A DNA stretch of 64,000 nucleotides from Leishmania mexicana MHOM/GT/2001/U1103 (lineage: Eukaryota > Euglenozoa > Kinetoplastea > Trypanosomatida > Trypanosomatidae), in the NCBI RefSeq assembly GCF_000234665.1, contig NC_018333.1:12501-76500 (forward strand). Direction: 5' to 3'. Of the stretch, positions 41,110 to 50,443 are shown in pieces (position 1 is the stretch's first letter; every line of letters begins with the position of its first letter). A model generated the notes under the pieces. That model was not told where the DNA came from. It did no database searches and saw only the letters and a program-made list of their open reading frames with translations. Made by a program: the position numbers and the translations under genes.

Positions 41110-42491
41110 TCCCCATCCTGAATGACAGACCTTGTACCCAATGGAGGGCATGCGAAGAACTCGTTGCACCTGCGCTCGCACGTGTCTCACATGTCCCGCC
41201 AGTTCGCGTGAGTGCATGCACATATGAATGCGCGCCGGCATCAGCCGGTCGTGTTGCTCTCACACCCACCCCCGCGCTATCAGCCACAGTGGTGCCCGCC
41301 TTCTTCTTTGGTGACGACACCCGCTGCACAATGTCGATGAGCGCCCGCCGGTCCACCGCTGCGGGGTACGTGTTGTCGACCACGACGCTGTGTCTGCCCG
41401 CCTAGTACCCTTCCGCTTTCTTGCGGCACTTGCCGCGTGTCTGTGCCGCCCCAGCGTCGACATGACGGTGCCCGTCACGGTTGCAGATGGCAGAGGTAGA
41501 AGGTGGGCTTGCCACCGTCCGGGTACCTCAGAAAGCTGATCATCTCCTGCACGTTGGGTCAGACGACGAAAGGCGGCGCGGCAGGCAGCCCGACGACGGT
41601 CACCACCGTCGGCGTGGTGACGCGCGCTGAAAGGCCAGCATACTGCCACGGAAGCTGCTGCAACTCGACGGGGATCGCGTCACTCCACGAGAACTCCTCG
41701 TGCTATGCAAGCGATGTGCGCGTCAGACGCGGCAGCGCATCACTCAAGCGCATGGATGATAGCGGTGACGACGGCGGCCATGGCGAGAGAGGCCCACCGC
41801 GGCTGCACAAGTCATCCGCCAGGAAAAGGACCCCTGCAGGGTTGAGGAAAAACTGCTCCGGTCTCACGAAAGAAAGTTGCGCGTTGAACGCGAGCTGACG
41901 GTCCGAGCAGCTAAAGTCCTTCGCGCGGCCTGCCAGCGTGCGCGTAGAACGATGCGCCGCGTCGCCAACGTCGAAGGAGTACGCGGTGCAGTCAACCATG
42001 ATGGGTGCTGTGGCGTCAGCACGGGCAGCCCGCACACACTCCTGGACGCGCTCCTCCAGCAGCGTCCACATCCGCGGGCTGGGCTTCCGTCAAACGCCCC
42101 CGCGTGTCGCCACACACGCGCAGAGCGGTACGCAGGATGCACTGCTCAGCTGCACAATCATGCTCATCACGGCTTCTGCCCTCGCCGCTCTCCAGATCGG
42201 CCCCTTGCCGATGCCCATCTCGTTGCTGAACAACACGACGAGAAAACCCTGCGCGTAGACGTGCTGTACATGGCCACGTACCCTGGGCTGCACCCACTGC
42301 CAGTCGGCCGCGTCATCTTTGGCGAAGACACCGCCAGACGCTGGCGCGATGAGCGTGTCACTCATGTCGAAGGCTGCCGCCTTCACACCACGGGTGTGTC
42401 TCGCGTCTTTTGGCGTGTGTAGAAGCGACTGGACGACGGTGGTCGCGGGCGGCAACAGCAGCACCGAGCCGCCCGCGATCTTCTCCCACAT
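41110..42491 (-). pseudogene. polynucleotide kinase 3'-phosphatase (PNKP) pseudogene
   Basis: Both PNKP domains are readable in order but in several frames. Phosphatase: an ATG at 42491, then KAAAFDMSDTL (~42.36 kb; catalytic DxDGT degraded to DMSDT), GGVFAKDDAADWQW and LVVLFSNEMGIGKG. After a shift come KPSPRMWTLLEE (~42.07 kb), DVGDAAHR, KDFSCSDRQLAFN and EQFFL. Kinase: MISFLRYPDGGKPTFY (~41.52 kb) is a ruined P-loop. Then CRKKAEGY is followed by a stop, VVVDNTYP at ~41.38 kb and finally RVLRMPSIGYKVCHSG ending at ~41.11 kb. The frameshifts, stops and lost catalytic residues mean no functional enzyme. PNKP cleans 3'-phosphate and 5'-hydroxyl DNA ends in break repair. Confidence 0.85.
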
Positions 42492-43317
42492 TCCTCCCTG
42501 CACCGAACCAGTGTGACGCCATCGGCTGCGGTGGTGACGGTGGATGAGAGAGGAGACGGGCTGTGTTGGCGCTTGTGGCTGCCAGCCGTGCCGCTGCACC
42601 TCATGAGCCGTCTCCAAGGGGAGAAGGCCGCAGCATTGAGGCTGCTGACGTGTAAAAGGGGTGAAGGGGAGGGGAGTGCAATGTGCGCATGCGCCCTCAC
42701 CGACGTGACGGTGCGGCGCGTTGACACCCACCTCTTTTTCCATGTGTGCGCGTGACTCCACGTCTTCTTCGTCTCATCCCTTCAACGTGGTCACCGACGC
42801 GGAGGATCCGGTGAGCGGCGGAGTGGCGCGCTGTGGCACGGCACAATACGAGAGAACGAGAGAGCAAAGCGGAGACGTCGGCATGGCTTAGTGAACGGCA
42901 CTTCGCCTCCACCCCGAGCTCCACCACCTCCTTCCCCTTCCAGCAACACACCCGAGGTTTCGAGCGCAAGGCACCGCATGCGCACATCCACATGGCCTTC
43001 CCCCTCCCCCTCCCCCTTTTCTGAGAGCGCCATGCGGCATGGGGAACTCCTTCGGTTATGTGTGATGTTTTTCTAGGCTGGTTATCCTCGTTAGGACAGT
43101 GGTACAGACGACCCGGTGTGTGTGTGCGTGTGCCATGGTGCTTGTGGACTGTACGGTTAGGTGGATAAAGCGGCCACCATCCAAGCGCGCGACAACCCAT
43201 TCTCCGTCGCGGTGGCCACAGATGGCGGCCGGCGTGGCCATGAGCACTAGTGGGACACGGTACCAGGTTCAGCGGTGCACCCCTTCTTCACTGTCCAGCG
43301 CGGACTTGGTCCTTCGC
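42492..43317. other. intergenic/UTR, no gene seen
   Basis: C- and T-rich plus-strand blocks (CTTCCCCCTCCCCCTCCCCC at 42995-43017) occur. No coding-like frame is seen. It is the likely 3'UTR of the gene at 43318. Confidence 0.55.
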
Positions 43318-45009
43318 CTACAAGTTCTTCCGTAGCTCGTCTTGCAGCAACATAAGTCGCTTGGTGATGCCGAAAGTTGCCTTGAAGACCTTCTTCAAGT
43401 CCTCCTCCGACATGGCGAGGAATACCTGCAGGTCGATCGTTTCGCGCTGCACTGTGCGTATGAGCCCTTGCAACCCCTTCCGGTTGAACACCGCCACTAG
43501 TAACTCCACACCGTGTGCGCCCTGCAGCGCCTCTGGTGCAGCAGACTCTCCGGCTGCGGTCGCTCGGGCTGCGGGTACACCAACATGCGGGGCGAAGCTG
43601 TCCGTAGCAGATGACGATGCGCCGTCGGCCTCCCCCGTCTCCGTAGAAGGAGGCAGCACCATGGCAGCGTGCGCGAGGCACGTGGAGAGGCGCCCCCACT
43701 CCCCGTCTGTCCTTGCCCAGCAAAGGAACGCCTCTTGCACATCGGAGCTTGTCGGCTCGCTTGCCTTCTGCGTGCACACCACCTCGTGCACAATGCGCTT
43801 CAGCAGCGCGGTAGACCAGCGATGCACATCACGACTCGTGTCGGTGATGAGGCGCCGCGCGAGCCGGCTGCGCAGACGCTCGAGAGCATCGCTGCTGCTC
43901 TCCAGCCCTACGATACAGTCCTCCACATTGCCGCAGAGCTCACCGTAGGAGCCTGCAAGGACGCGCTCCAGCTCTGGCGTACGACGCAGTGCCTCCACCA
44001 CGTCCTCGCAGCTCTCCAGCACCCGCCATGTGTCGAGCAGCGGGCTTGGTCGGCTGAGCGCGTGCTGCATAGCAAGGGGAGGAGGCATGGGCAGAAAAAG
44101 CTCGCGCGAGGTTTCCGTGAGCACGGTGGAGAGCCACGGCAAGCGGTGCAACGTGTGGCCCACGAAAAGCGCGTTGAAGACGTCATCATAGTAGAAGAGC
44201 GCCCCGTTGGTGAAGTGCGCTGGGTGGTGTGTCTGGCTGTGTTCTCTGCGCCGCTGCTGCTGTCCCTTGCTCTTGACAGCCACAACACGCAGCGCCCGCG
44301 CTGCTACTGACGCGGACGACTCCGCTTTGCCTTTGGCTACGTCGACTGCCACGGTATCCCCGTCCGCCATGGCCGACACGCGATCCTCCGGAAGCTCTGC
44401 AAAGCGCAGCAGCTCCGGTGGTGTGCTGGGTGCGTTCTCCAGCACTGCGCGCTGCACACCATCGTGAAACGTGGCGTTTGTTAGCAACGCGTGCCCAAAG
44501 CCGTTGCACACCAGACGCGCCTGCGGGATGTGTTCGAGAAGCTGCTTGATGAGTGAGCTCTGGAGGGGAGAGACGCTACCAGGAAGGAGGACGTGGTGGA
44601 CGCGGCTCAGCGTTGCGGCGTACGTGTCGCAGAAGCGGTGTACGGCGTCGATGCTCTGCACCTGCGGCAGTCCAACGAGCACCTGCGACTGCGCCGCTAG
44701 ATCCTTGAACTCGACATCGGACATGCTCGTGGAAGTTAAGAGATAGATGGATTGCGTGTGAGGTGGGGCGTTTGGCGACGCCTCGCGAGACACGTCAAGC
44801 ACTGTCGTCATGTGCCGCCCGCAACCGTGAAAGGGAATCCCTTGATCATGAGAGCATGTCACGTAGAGCCGCGGCGGCGCGTGGCGCAGGTACCGCGAAG
44901 AGCGGAAGACGGAGGTCACGGATTCGACGAGAGAGCTTGAGCTGCTTGCGGTGTGAGGAGCTGCACTGCGAGCAGTGGCGACTCGGCATGCCAGTGATAC
45001 CCGTAACAT
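43318..45009 (-). CDS. metallo-beta-lactamase-like (flavodiiron-type) protein with C-terminal SAM-like domain, putative mitochondrial
   Basis: The protein is 563 aa from the ATG at 45009. The N-terminus (MLRVSLACRVATARSAAPHT) is basic and Ser/Ala-rich, a good mitochondrial presequence. Residues ~60-310 resemble the lactamase half of flavodiiron proteins: the YLLTSTS strand, HHVLLPGSVSPLQSSLIKQL, a RLVCNGFGHAL strand and AHFTNGALFYYDDVFNALFVGHTL. The metal-binding HxHxDH is not preserved (LPGSVSP at its place), so the fold is probably catalytically dead. A helical region follows, like the tail of flavodiiron lactamase domains. The last ~55 residues (LQGLIRTVQRETIDLQVFLA to the end) match a SAM-type domain. 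Both domain calls rest on pattern only. Confidence 0.72.
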   Translation of the reverse strand: MLRVSLACRVATARSAAPHTASSSSSLVESVTSVFRSSRYLRHAPPRLYVTCSHDQGIPFHGCGRHMTTVLDVSREASPNAPPHTQSIYLLTSTSMSDVEFKDLAAQSQVLVGLPQVQSIDAVHRFCDTYAATLSRVHHVLLPGSVSPLQSSLIKQLLEHIPQARLVCNGFGHALLTNATFHDGVQRAVLENAPSTPPELLRFAELPEDRVSAMADGDTVAVDVAKGKAESSASVAARALRVVAVKSKGQQQRRREHSQTHHPAHFTNGALFYYDDVFNALFVGHTLHRLPWLSTVLTETSRELFLPMPPPLAMQHALSRPSPLLDTWRVLESCEDVVEALRRTPELERVLAGSYGELCGNVEDCIVGLESSSDALERLRSRLARRLITDTSRDVHRWSTALLKRIVHEVVCTQKASEPTSSDVQEAFLCWARTDGEWGRLSTCLAHAAMVLPPSTETGEADGASSSATDSFAPHVGVPAARATAAGESAAPEALQGAHGVELLVAVFNRKGLQGLIRTVQRETIDLQVFLAMSEEDLKKVFKATFGITKRLMLLQDELRKNL

Positions 45010-45774
45010 GTGCGCACCGAAATCACGCGCGCGTGGTGGTGTGGAGTCAGTACTGGGCAAACGCGATGCTGACGTGTCCACGCGGGTGTCGTGCAGGGTG
45101 TGCGTGTGGAGGGTGCGGAGGCGTGCCTGCTCACGCACCTCAGGGCAGGAGACAAGCCGAAAGCGAGGGAGGAGGAGAAATAGATGTTGAAGGGGTACCA
45201 ACGGTGCTCGTGTCACGGTTCACCTCCCGTTCGTGCATAGTCCCGGTGCCCCTAACCGCATCTGGTCACGTGGAGCCGACAGGCGTGCGCAGAGGCGCAT
45301 GAGAGGCTGTCAATGGAGGCGGTGTTACGCACGCCCGTGAAGTCAAGAACGCGCACACAACTCTGCAAACTCCACCCTTGCAGACGTGCGAGGCGAGAGT
45401 GCCCGCTCTGTTTCTCTATCCTCGTCTTGTTGTGTTGATAATGTCGATCAACACCCCCTTACGAGATTGGAGGAGGGGGCAGGAGAAAGAAGAAAGGGCG
45501 ACAGTTGTGAGGGAAAAGGCGAGAGAGGGGGGCGGTAGCTGCTAGACGTGTGCGATGCGAGTGGGCCACTTCTCACAGCCCCACCGCCACAGAGCCCACT
45601 CCACAATGCGTCTCGCTGAAGAAGGAGGCGCGCACATGCCGCAGTGCTCATCCTCGATAGTCGCTTCTCTGGTGCTTCCTCCTCGTCCTCAGCATGTAAA
45701 GATACGTGGGCCCGGCGCCGCAGGGGGGAGAGGGGGGCGACGCCACCACCGACGAGGGTCTGTGGGGCCACTGA
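45010..45774. other. intergenic/UTR, no gene seen
   Basis: Pyrimidine tracts in the transcript (e.g. around 45150-45180, TTTCTCCTCCTCCCTCGCTT) can serve the gene starting at 45009. G/A-rich plus-strand blocks lie at 45463-45535. No coding-like frame is seen. Confidence 0.55.
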
Positions 45775-46134
45775 CTACTTGCGCCACGGCTCCTTCTGCG
45801 ACTTGGCGTAGAAGCCCCCCATGGCGCCAACAAAGATGCCAACAACGGCGCCAAAAGTCGTGCCGTTCAAGCTGCCGCCGTCGACGACGCACAAGGCACC
45901 GCTCGCCGCTGCTGTCGCCAGCGTTGCCAAGGCAACGGAAGGGCTGATAGGGGTGACCAGAAGATGGAAGAGCCCTGTCGTCGTGGAGCACGTGAAGAGC
46001 GAGGAGCACGAGCCGATCAGCACCTTATCCGTGAAGCGGCGGCTAGAGGTGAAGAGGACTGGATGCCTCAGCGTGCCACAGCTGTTACGCACGGGCAACA
46101 AGTGGGGCAGCGCACGGGAGGGATAGCGAAGCAT
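45775..46134 (-). CDS. small putative mitochondrial membrane protein
   Basis: The protein is 119 aa from the ATG at 46134 (MLRYPSRALPHLLPVRNSCG). The N-terminal ~35 residues are basic and Ser/Thr-rich, fitting a mitochondrial presequence. Two hydrophobic segments follow: a weak one (LFHLLVTPISPSVALATLATAAA) and a Gly-rich one (FGAVVGIFVGAMGGFYA). The polar tail is KSQKEPWRK. The GxxxG spacing in the second segment favours helix packing. The family is not recognised; a small inner-membrane or respiratory-complex subunit is a reasonable guess but unproven. The upstream open frame to 46365 is UTR-like. Confidence 0.65.
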   Translation of the reverse strand: MLRYPSRALPHLLPVRNSCGTLRHPVLFTSSRRFTDKVLIGSCSSLFTCSTTTGLFHLLVTPISPSVALATLATAAASGALCVVDGGSLNGTTFGAVVGIFVGAMGGFYAKSQKEPWRK

Positions 46135-46907
46135 CGTAGACCTGTTGTTATAGTGGTGATGCCAACACAGCAGTACTGGTGAAGGCTGTGGTGCGTCCGT
46201 GCGTACGCGTGTGTCTGTAAAGGTGGTGCTAAGGGAGATTGCAGCGTAGATGGGTGAGCTGACGTGCTCGAGAAAGTGAGGTGGATAAACAGCTAGCGAT
46301 GGCAGGAAGTGCACGCAGAAGAACAGATAAGGGCGCATGTGGTGAGCGAGGGGGGGGGGGCGCATACAACATAATGGACGAGAAAAGAGGTGCTGGGGGG
46401 GTACAGCACAGCTCTGTCCCCTCCACCCGCCCCGCCTCTCCTCTCCCTATTATCCCTGCCGTGCACAGACACCTCCACGGGCTCACGCACATGTCCGTAA
46501 GTGCCTGTGAAGGCACAGCGGAGGGGACGACCAAACGAAACCGGCAATGGGCACCGAGGGAGAGAGGCGAGAAGCTCGGCTGTTCCACGCTGATGATATC
46601 CATTCCTTTATATCGCTCGACACGATGGGGTCGTATTACGGGTGATGGCCGCACCATCCATCCTTCTCTCTGTGAGGATAGGTGTCCTTTACGCACATCA
46701 AATCAGTTCAACATGCGCCTCTCTCCCTCGCTCTCTCCTCGCCCCGTCCGCAGAGGCGTGTTACAGCAGCGTAGAGGTGCGACGCATGCATGCATGCGTG
46801 TGTGGGCGGAGGGGAGAGGGGAAGAGGGGTACAGAGATTGGTGAGTGTGGATGCAGCCCCACAGCGGCACAGACACCAAGCACACACACGCACAGGCACG
46901 CAGACGC
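46135..46907. other. intergenic/UTR with poly-G tract, no gene seen
   Basis: A G11 tract lies at 46350-46360. The open frames are Cys/Pro/Ser-rich low complexity. It should hold the 3'UTR of DIM1. Confidence 0.55.
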
Positions 46908-48032
46908 TTAGATGAAGTGAATGCCGTGCTTGATGAAGTGGGCCAGCATAGTCATCAGTGCCTCCTCGTCGAGCATGCGACTGCGTTTTTCGAACATGGG
47001 GTCCGCAATCACCGAGTCCAGTAGCACGCGGAACTGCTCGAGCGACATGGACGAGCCCGCATCCGAGCTGCTACTGCACGTCAGGGGCTTTGCACCGGAC
47101 GTGGCGGTTCCGACGGGCTGACCGCCCTCCATCTTTCGGTAGCTCACGTACTTGTCGTACAGGGCCTGCACAGCCGCCTTGGTGCGAAATATCGACGAGG
47201 ACTTCTTGTTCTTGCGGCTGAAGAGCATTTTCACGAGCCCGTCCCACTCCTCGAAATCCACATCAGGCGGTGGGTGCTTGGGGTCGAGTCGAATGACGCT
47301 CGACTCGACCTTCGGCGGAGGGTTGAAGCTGTTCTTGCTGATCTTCATGAGGTGGCTGCAGCGGGCGAGCAGCTGCGAGTTCACAGAAAGTCGACAGTAG
47401 GCCTCTGACCCGGGCTGTGCGCAGACGCGCAGGGCGAATTCACGTTGAAACATGAGCACGGCACACTTGAATGTCGGCGTCTTGAGCAGCTTGAACACCA
47501 GTGCCGACGAAATTGCATACGGCACGTTCGCCACACACTTGTCAAAGTACGGGAAGTCCTGCTCAAGGCAGTTGCCGCGGATAATCTGCAGCTTCGAGGC
47601 CAACGGAGTGTTCTGGAAGCGCTTGTTCAGCTCCGCCATCATGCGCGGGTCAATCTCGAAGGCGATCACCTTTTTCGCCGTCTGCAGCAACTTCTCTGTC
47701 AAGTTGCCCGTGCCGGGGCCGATCTCGATGACGATGTCGGTGGGCTTGATGGCAGCCTTTTCGACGATGGCGGCGATGACAAGTGGGTTCTTGAGGATGT
47801 GCTGGCCGAAGCCTTTGTTGAAGACGATACCGGACTGGCTGCCGCCAGTCTTGACACCAGAGCTCGCCCTCTTCTCCTTGAGACCCCTAGCCGCTGTGCC
47901 GCGCTTGTGCCCTTGTGAGGTTGACTTGCCTAATGTAATGGCCTTAGTGCCGAACTTGATCTTGCGGGATGCAGCGTGGATGGGCTCAGCGCTGATTATG
48001 CCCATGGGCACCGCCCGCGGCTCCTTCGGCAT
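46908..48032 (-). CDS. DIM1: 18S rRNA dimethyladenosine transferase DIM1
   Basis: This enzyme dimethylates two adjacent adenines near the 3' end of 18S rRNA during small-subunit maturation. The protein is 374 aa from the ATG at 48032 (MPKEPRAVPM). A basic N-terminal extension of ~65 residues precedes the core. GQHILKNP opens the KsgA/Dim1 fold. Motif I (EIGPGTGNLTEKL) is at ~103-115, the acidic loop FEID at ~125, and the catalytic NVPY (usually NLPY) at ~169-172. The C-terminal domain includes FNPPPKVESSVIRL and LFSRKNKK. An acidic, Ser-rich insert near 300-320 precedes the last helices. Nucleolar location is expected. The upstream hydrophobic in-frame extension is ignored because MPKEP matches the family start. 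Confidence 0.94.
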   Translation of the reverse strand: MPKEPRAVPMGIISAEPIHAASRKIKFGTKAITLGKSTSQGHKRGTAARGLKEKRASSGVKTGGSQSGIVFNKGFGQHILKNPLVIAAIVEKAAIKPTDIVIEIGPGTGNLTEKLLQTAKKVIAFEIDPRMMAELNKRFQNTPLASKLQIIRGNCLEQDFPYFDKCVANVPYAISSALVFKLLKTPTFKCAVLMFQREFALRVCAQPGSEAYCRLSVNSQLLARCSHLMKISKNSFNPPPKVESSVIRLDPKHPPPDVDFEEWDGLVKMLFSRKNKKSSSIFRTKAAVQALYDKYVSYRKMEGGQPVGTATSGAKPLTCSSSSDAGSSMSLEQFRVLLDSVIADPMFEKRSRMLDEEALMTMLAHFIKHGIHFI

Positions 48033-48647
48033 CGCTGTGTTGCTAGCGAAGAGGAGTAAAGAGAGAGTAAGAGCAACGAATTGAATAGTGACAACAACGG
48101 CGACGCGATTGATCACTGCTGCACTGCAGCGACAGTGTGATGTTCACGTGAGAAGCAGAGAAGACAAGCCGCGGCAGAGGGCACAGTGCGAGAGAGAGAT
48201 GGACGGACGGACGGACGGACGGGGGGGGGGCGATGCCCCAAAAGCAGGGCGGTCGCACAACACGAGGGAGATGTGCGCTCGGGGAAACACAACCGCGGCT
48301 GATACCGATGCGAGAGAGGTCATGCAAGCACGCTAGCCTGAAACCCCATCGCTGAGAATGGGCATACATGCCAATATGGACGCGGTGCGCATGTATATCT
48401 CGCACCGGTGCGAGTCCTGTTGCAGCTTCACTCCATCTTGAAATTCTCACTCTACTCGACGCGGCGGGGAAGGAGATGACGACGACGGATGGGGAAGCGG
48501 GGGGAGAAAGCGTCGGGGACCGCGGCGCGATGACGAACCGTACACGTCTCCCGACACGTCTGCGCATAAGCATACACGGAGATTCGAGCACCGCCACAAA
48601 AAGGCAGAGAGCGCGCTGGACATTGTTGTCCGATGGGTGCCACAACG
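48033..48647. other. intergenic/UTR with (GGAC)n repeat, no gene seen
   Basis: It contains the tetranucleotide repeat and G10 tract at 48201-48230. No coding-like frame is seen. Confidence 0.6.
48201..48230. repeat. (GGAC)n tetranucleotide repeat followed by G10
   Basis: Five GGAC units run directly into ten G on the plus strand, upstream of DIM1 in transcription sense. Confidence 0.85.
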
Positions 48648-49184
48648 CTACTGCACCACCCACGCGACGCCTCGACGCGCGGTGTACGCGTTTCGCTTCA
48701 AGTTCGGCTGCGCTTCCACTCGCATCCACGTCTGCTTGCCAGTAGCAGATGGCATGGATCTGCGAGCCACGACAGCTGGTGGCGGCGGCTGTGGCACTGG
48801 CGACTGCGCTGCCGAGCCACCGGGTGACACTGGTGCGCAAGGGAGGGGGGACGACGTCAGGTGGCGTTTGTTGCACGTCGAAGAGACTCCTGTCTTGTCC
48901 GCCACCTGTCTTACCGAGGTTTCCTCCCTTCCCGCGCTGTCGGCCTCAGCAGTGGGCTTTGCTCCCTGCAGCCCACTGCTGCCGGCGTGTGGCAACGCCA
49001 ACACGGACGCCTCCGCCCGGCGAAGAGCTGCTGCCCATAGCTCGTCTAGGTACCGGTATGTGCTAACGTCTACGCCGCTGCAGAATCCGCGGGGGGCATC
49101 GAGGCACGCCGCTTCGATCGGCACTGCAGCGGTGGCGGGGGCACCAGCAGCAGCCTTCACAGTAAACGACTGTTGACGACGCAT
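48648..49184 (-). CDS. hypothetical protein, low complexity C-terminal half
   Basis: The protein is 178 aa from the ATG at 49184 (MRRQQSFTVKAAAGAPATAA). The N-terminal ~75 residues have normal composition with a short helix-like piece (YRYLDELWAAALRRAEASVL). The rest is Ser/Ala/Pro-rich with PVPQPPPPAVVARRS. A C-terminal stretch, KQTWMRVEAQPNLKRNAYTA, returns to ordered-looking sequence. No domain is recognised. The open frame extends further up to 49568, but that part is UTR-like. Confidence 0.55.
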   Translation of the reverse strand: MRRQQSFTVKAAAGAPATAAVPIEAACLDAPRGFCSGVDVSTYRYLDELWAAALRRAEASVLALPHAGSSGLQGAKPTAEADSAGREETSVRQVADKTGVSSTCNKRHLTSSPLPCAPVSPGGSAAQSPVPQPPPPAVVARRSMPSATGKQTWMRVEAQPNLKRNAYTARRGVAWVVQ

Positions 49185-50443
49185 CAGCCGCTTTCTTTTT
49201 GGTTCTGCTTCTACTTTGTTGTGCCACCAAGTGAATCGGCGTGCGTGTGTGCACGTGGGTATCTGTGTGGTGGGCGCGGTATGGTGTAGTGAGAGCTGGG
49301 TGGAGATGCAGAGAGACGACGAGGTCGGCGCCCCCCCCCCTCTTCTCTCAAGGGTGCCGTGGCGCACGAACACCGCGAGCGCTGCAAAGAAGCAAGCACG
49401 CGCGCCAAAAGAAAAGACGGCAACAAGACGTATTGGCATCATTATGCAGAGAGTCGCACGCCAGCGCGCGCACCGGCGAGCTTCGGCGCAGGGACGTGGC
49501 GGCGCACCCATGATGTTCTCATCCCGCCCACCGTATAAGAGGCAGGAGCGGCAGCAGTGGTGATCCACTTAGCAGTGCATCCTCATGGGCGCACCTCACG
49601 TGTAGAATCACCATCACGAGTATCAATTACACCAACATGAAACGCGCCATGCTCTGCGCTACGTGTGTGCACGGGTACTCACGCGTCGCGCACCCCCTTT
49701 CCCCCTCTGTGGTCTGCACCTCATGTATGCATTACGGGTCCTTCGCGGGTCATGCTGGGCACACAAATAGCAAGCTCAAAGTGAGAGAGAGACCCAGACA
49801 GCGCACATGGACACGCGCGTGCGCATCGCCACATGTTGAAACACCTGCGCTGTGTTGAGTAGGAGAGGCACCCACGTGCACACTCTCGTCCTCCTGTCCC
49901 TTGTAGGTGTAGTGAGGAAGAGATGGTGACGAACGTGGTGCCCCCCCCCTAGACACAAGCGCATAGACAGCGAGAGCGGTAGAAGTCCACACAGGGCAAG
50001 CACAAGTCGGCCGAAGCAGCCACCGACCCTCACTATTACCAACTCCATCCGCATCACCCGTTAGCCACCGCTCTGTCTGTCGACCTGCCTCTCTCCACCT
50101 CCTCTGCGTGCCGTCAATGCAGGAGCCAAAAGTCGAATGGCGAGGGGTGATGATGACGGGGTCGCGTTACCACCGCTATCGCGGGTGGGGCCCGTCATTG
50201 CCACCCCCCTCGCCTGTCCCATCGAGCGTGCAGCTACGCCACGCACACACAGCGCCAAGCAGAGAGAAGCGGTAACGCAAGCCGTGCGTAGATCAGCAGT
50301 CCTCTCAGGAAGAGCTCAGTTGCGTAATCAGCAGCAGCGCCGTCGCCATGATGAACTGTATTCCCTCCGTGGCGCAAACTGCATGGAGCACCGCGCTGGG
50401 TCGGCTCCTCGTTGATGTCATGCTCGGATGCGCCTCGCCGTCC
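49185..50443. other. intergenic/UTR, no gene seen
   Basis: It holds C10 at 49331-49340 and C8 near 49942-49950. No coding-like frame is seen. It is the likely 3'UTR of the VHS-protein gene. Confidence 0.55.
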
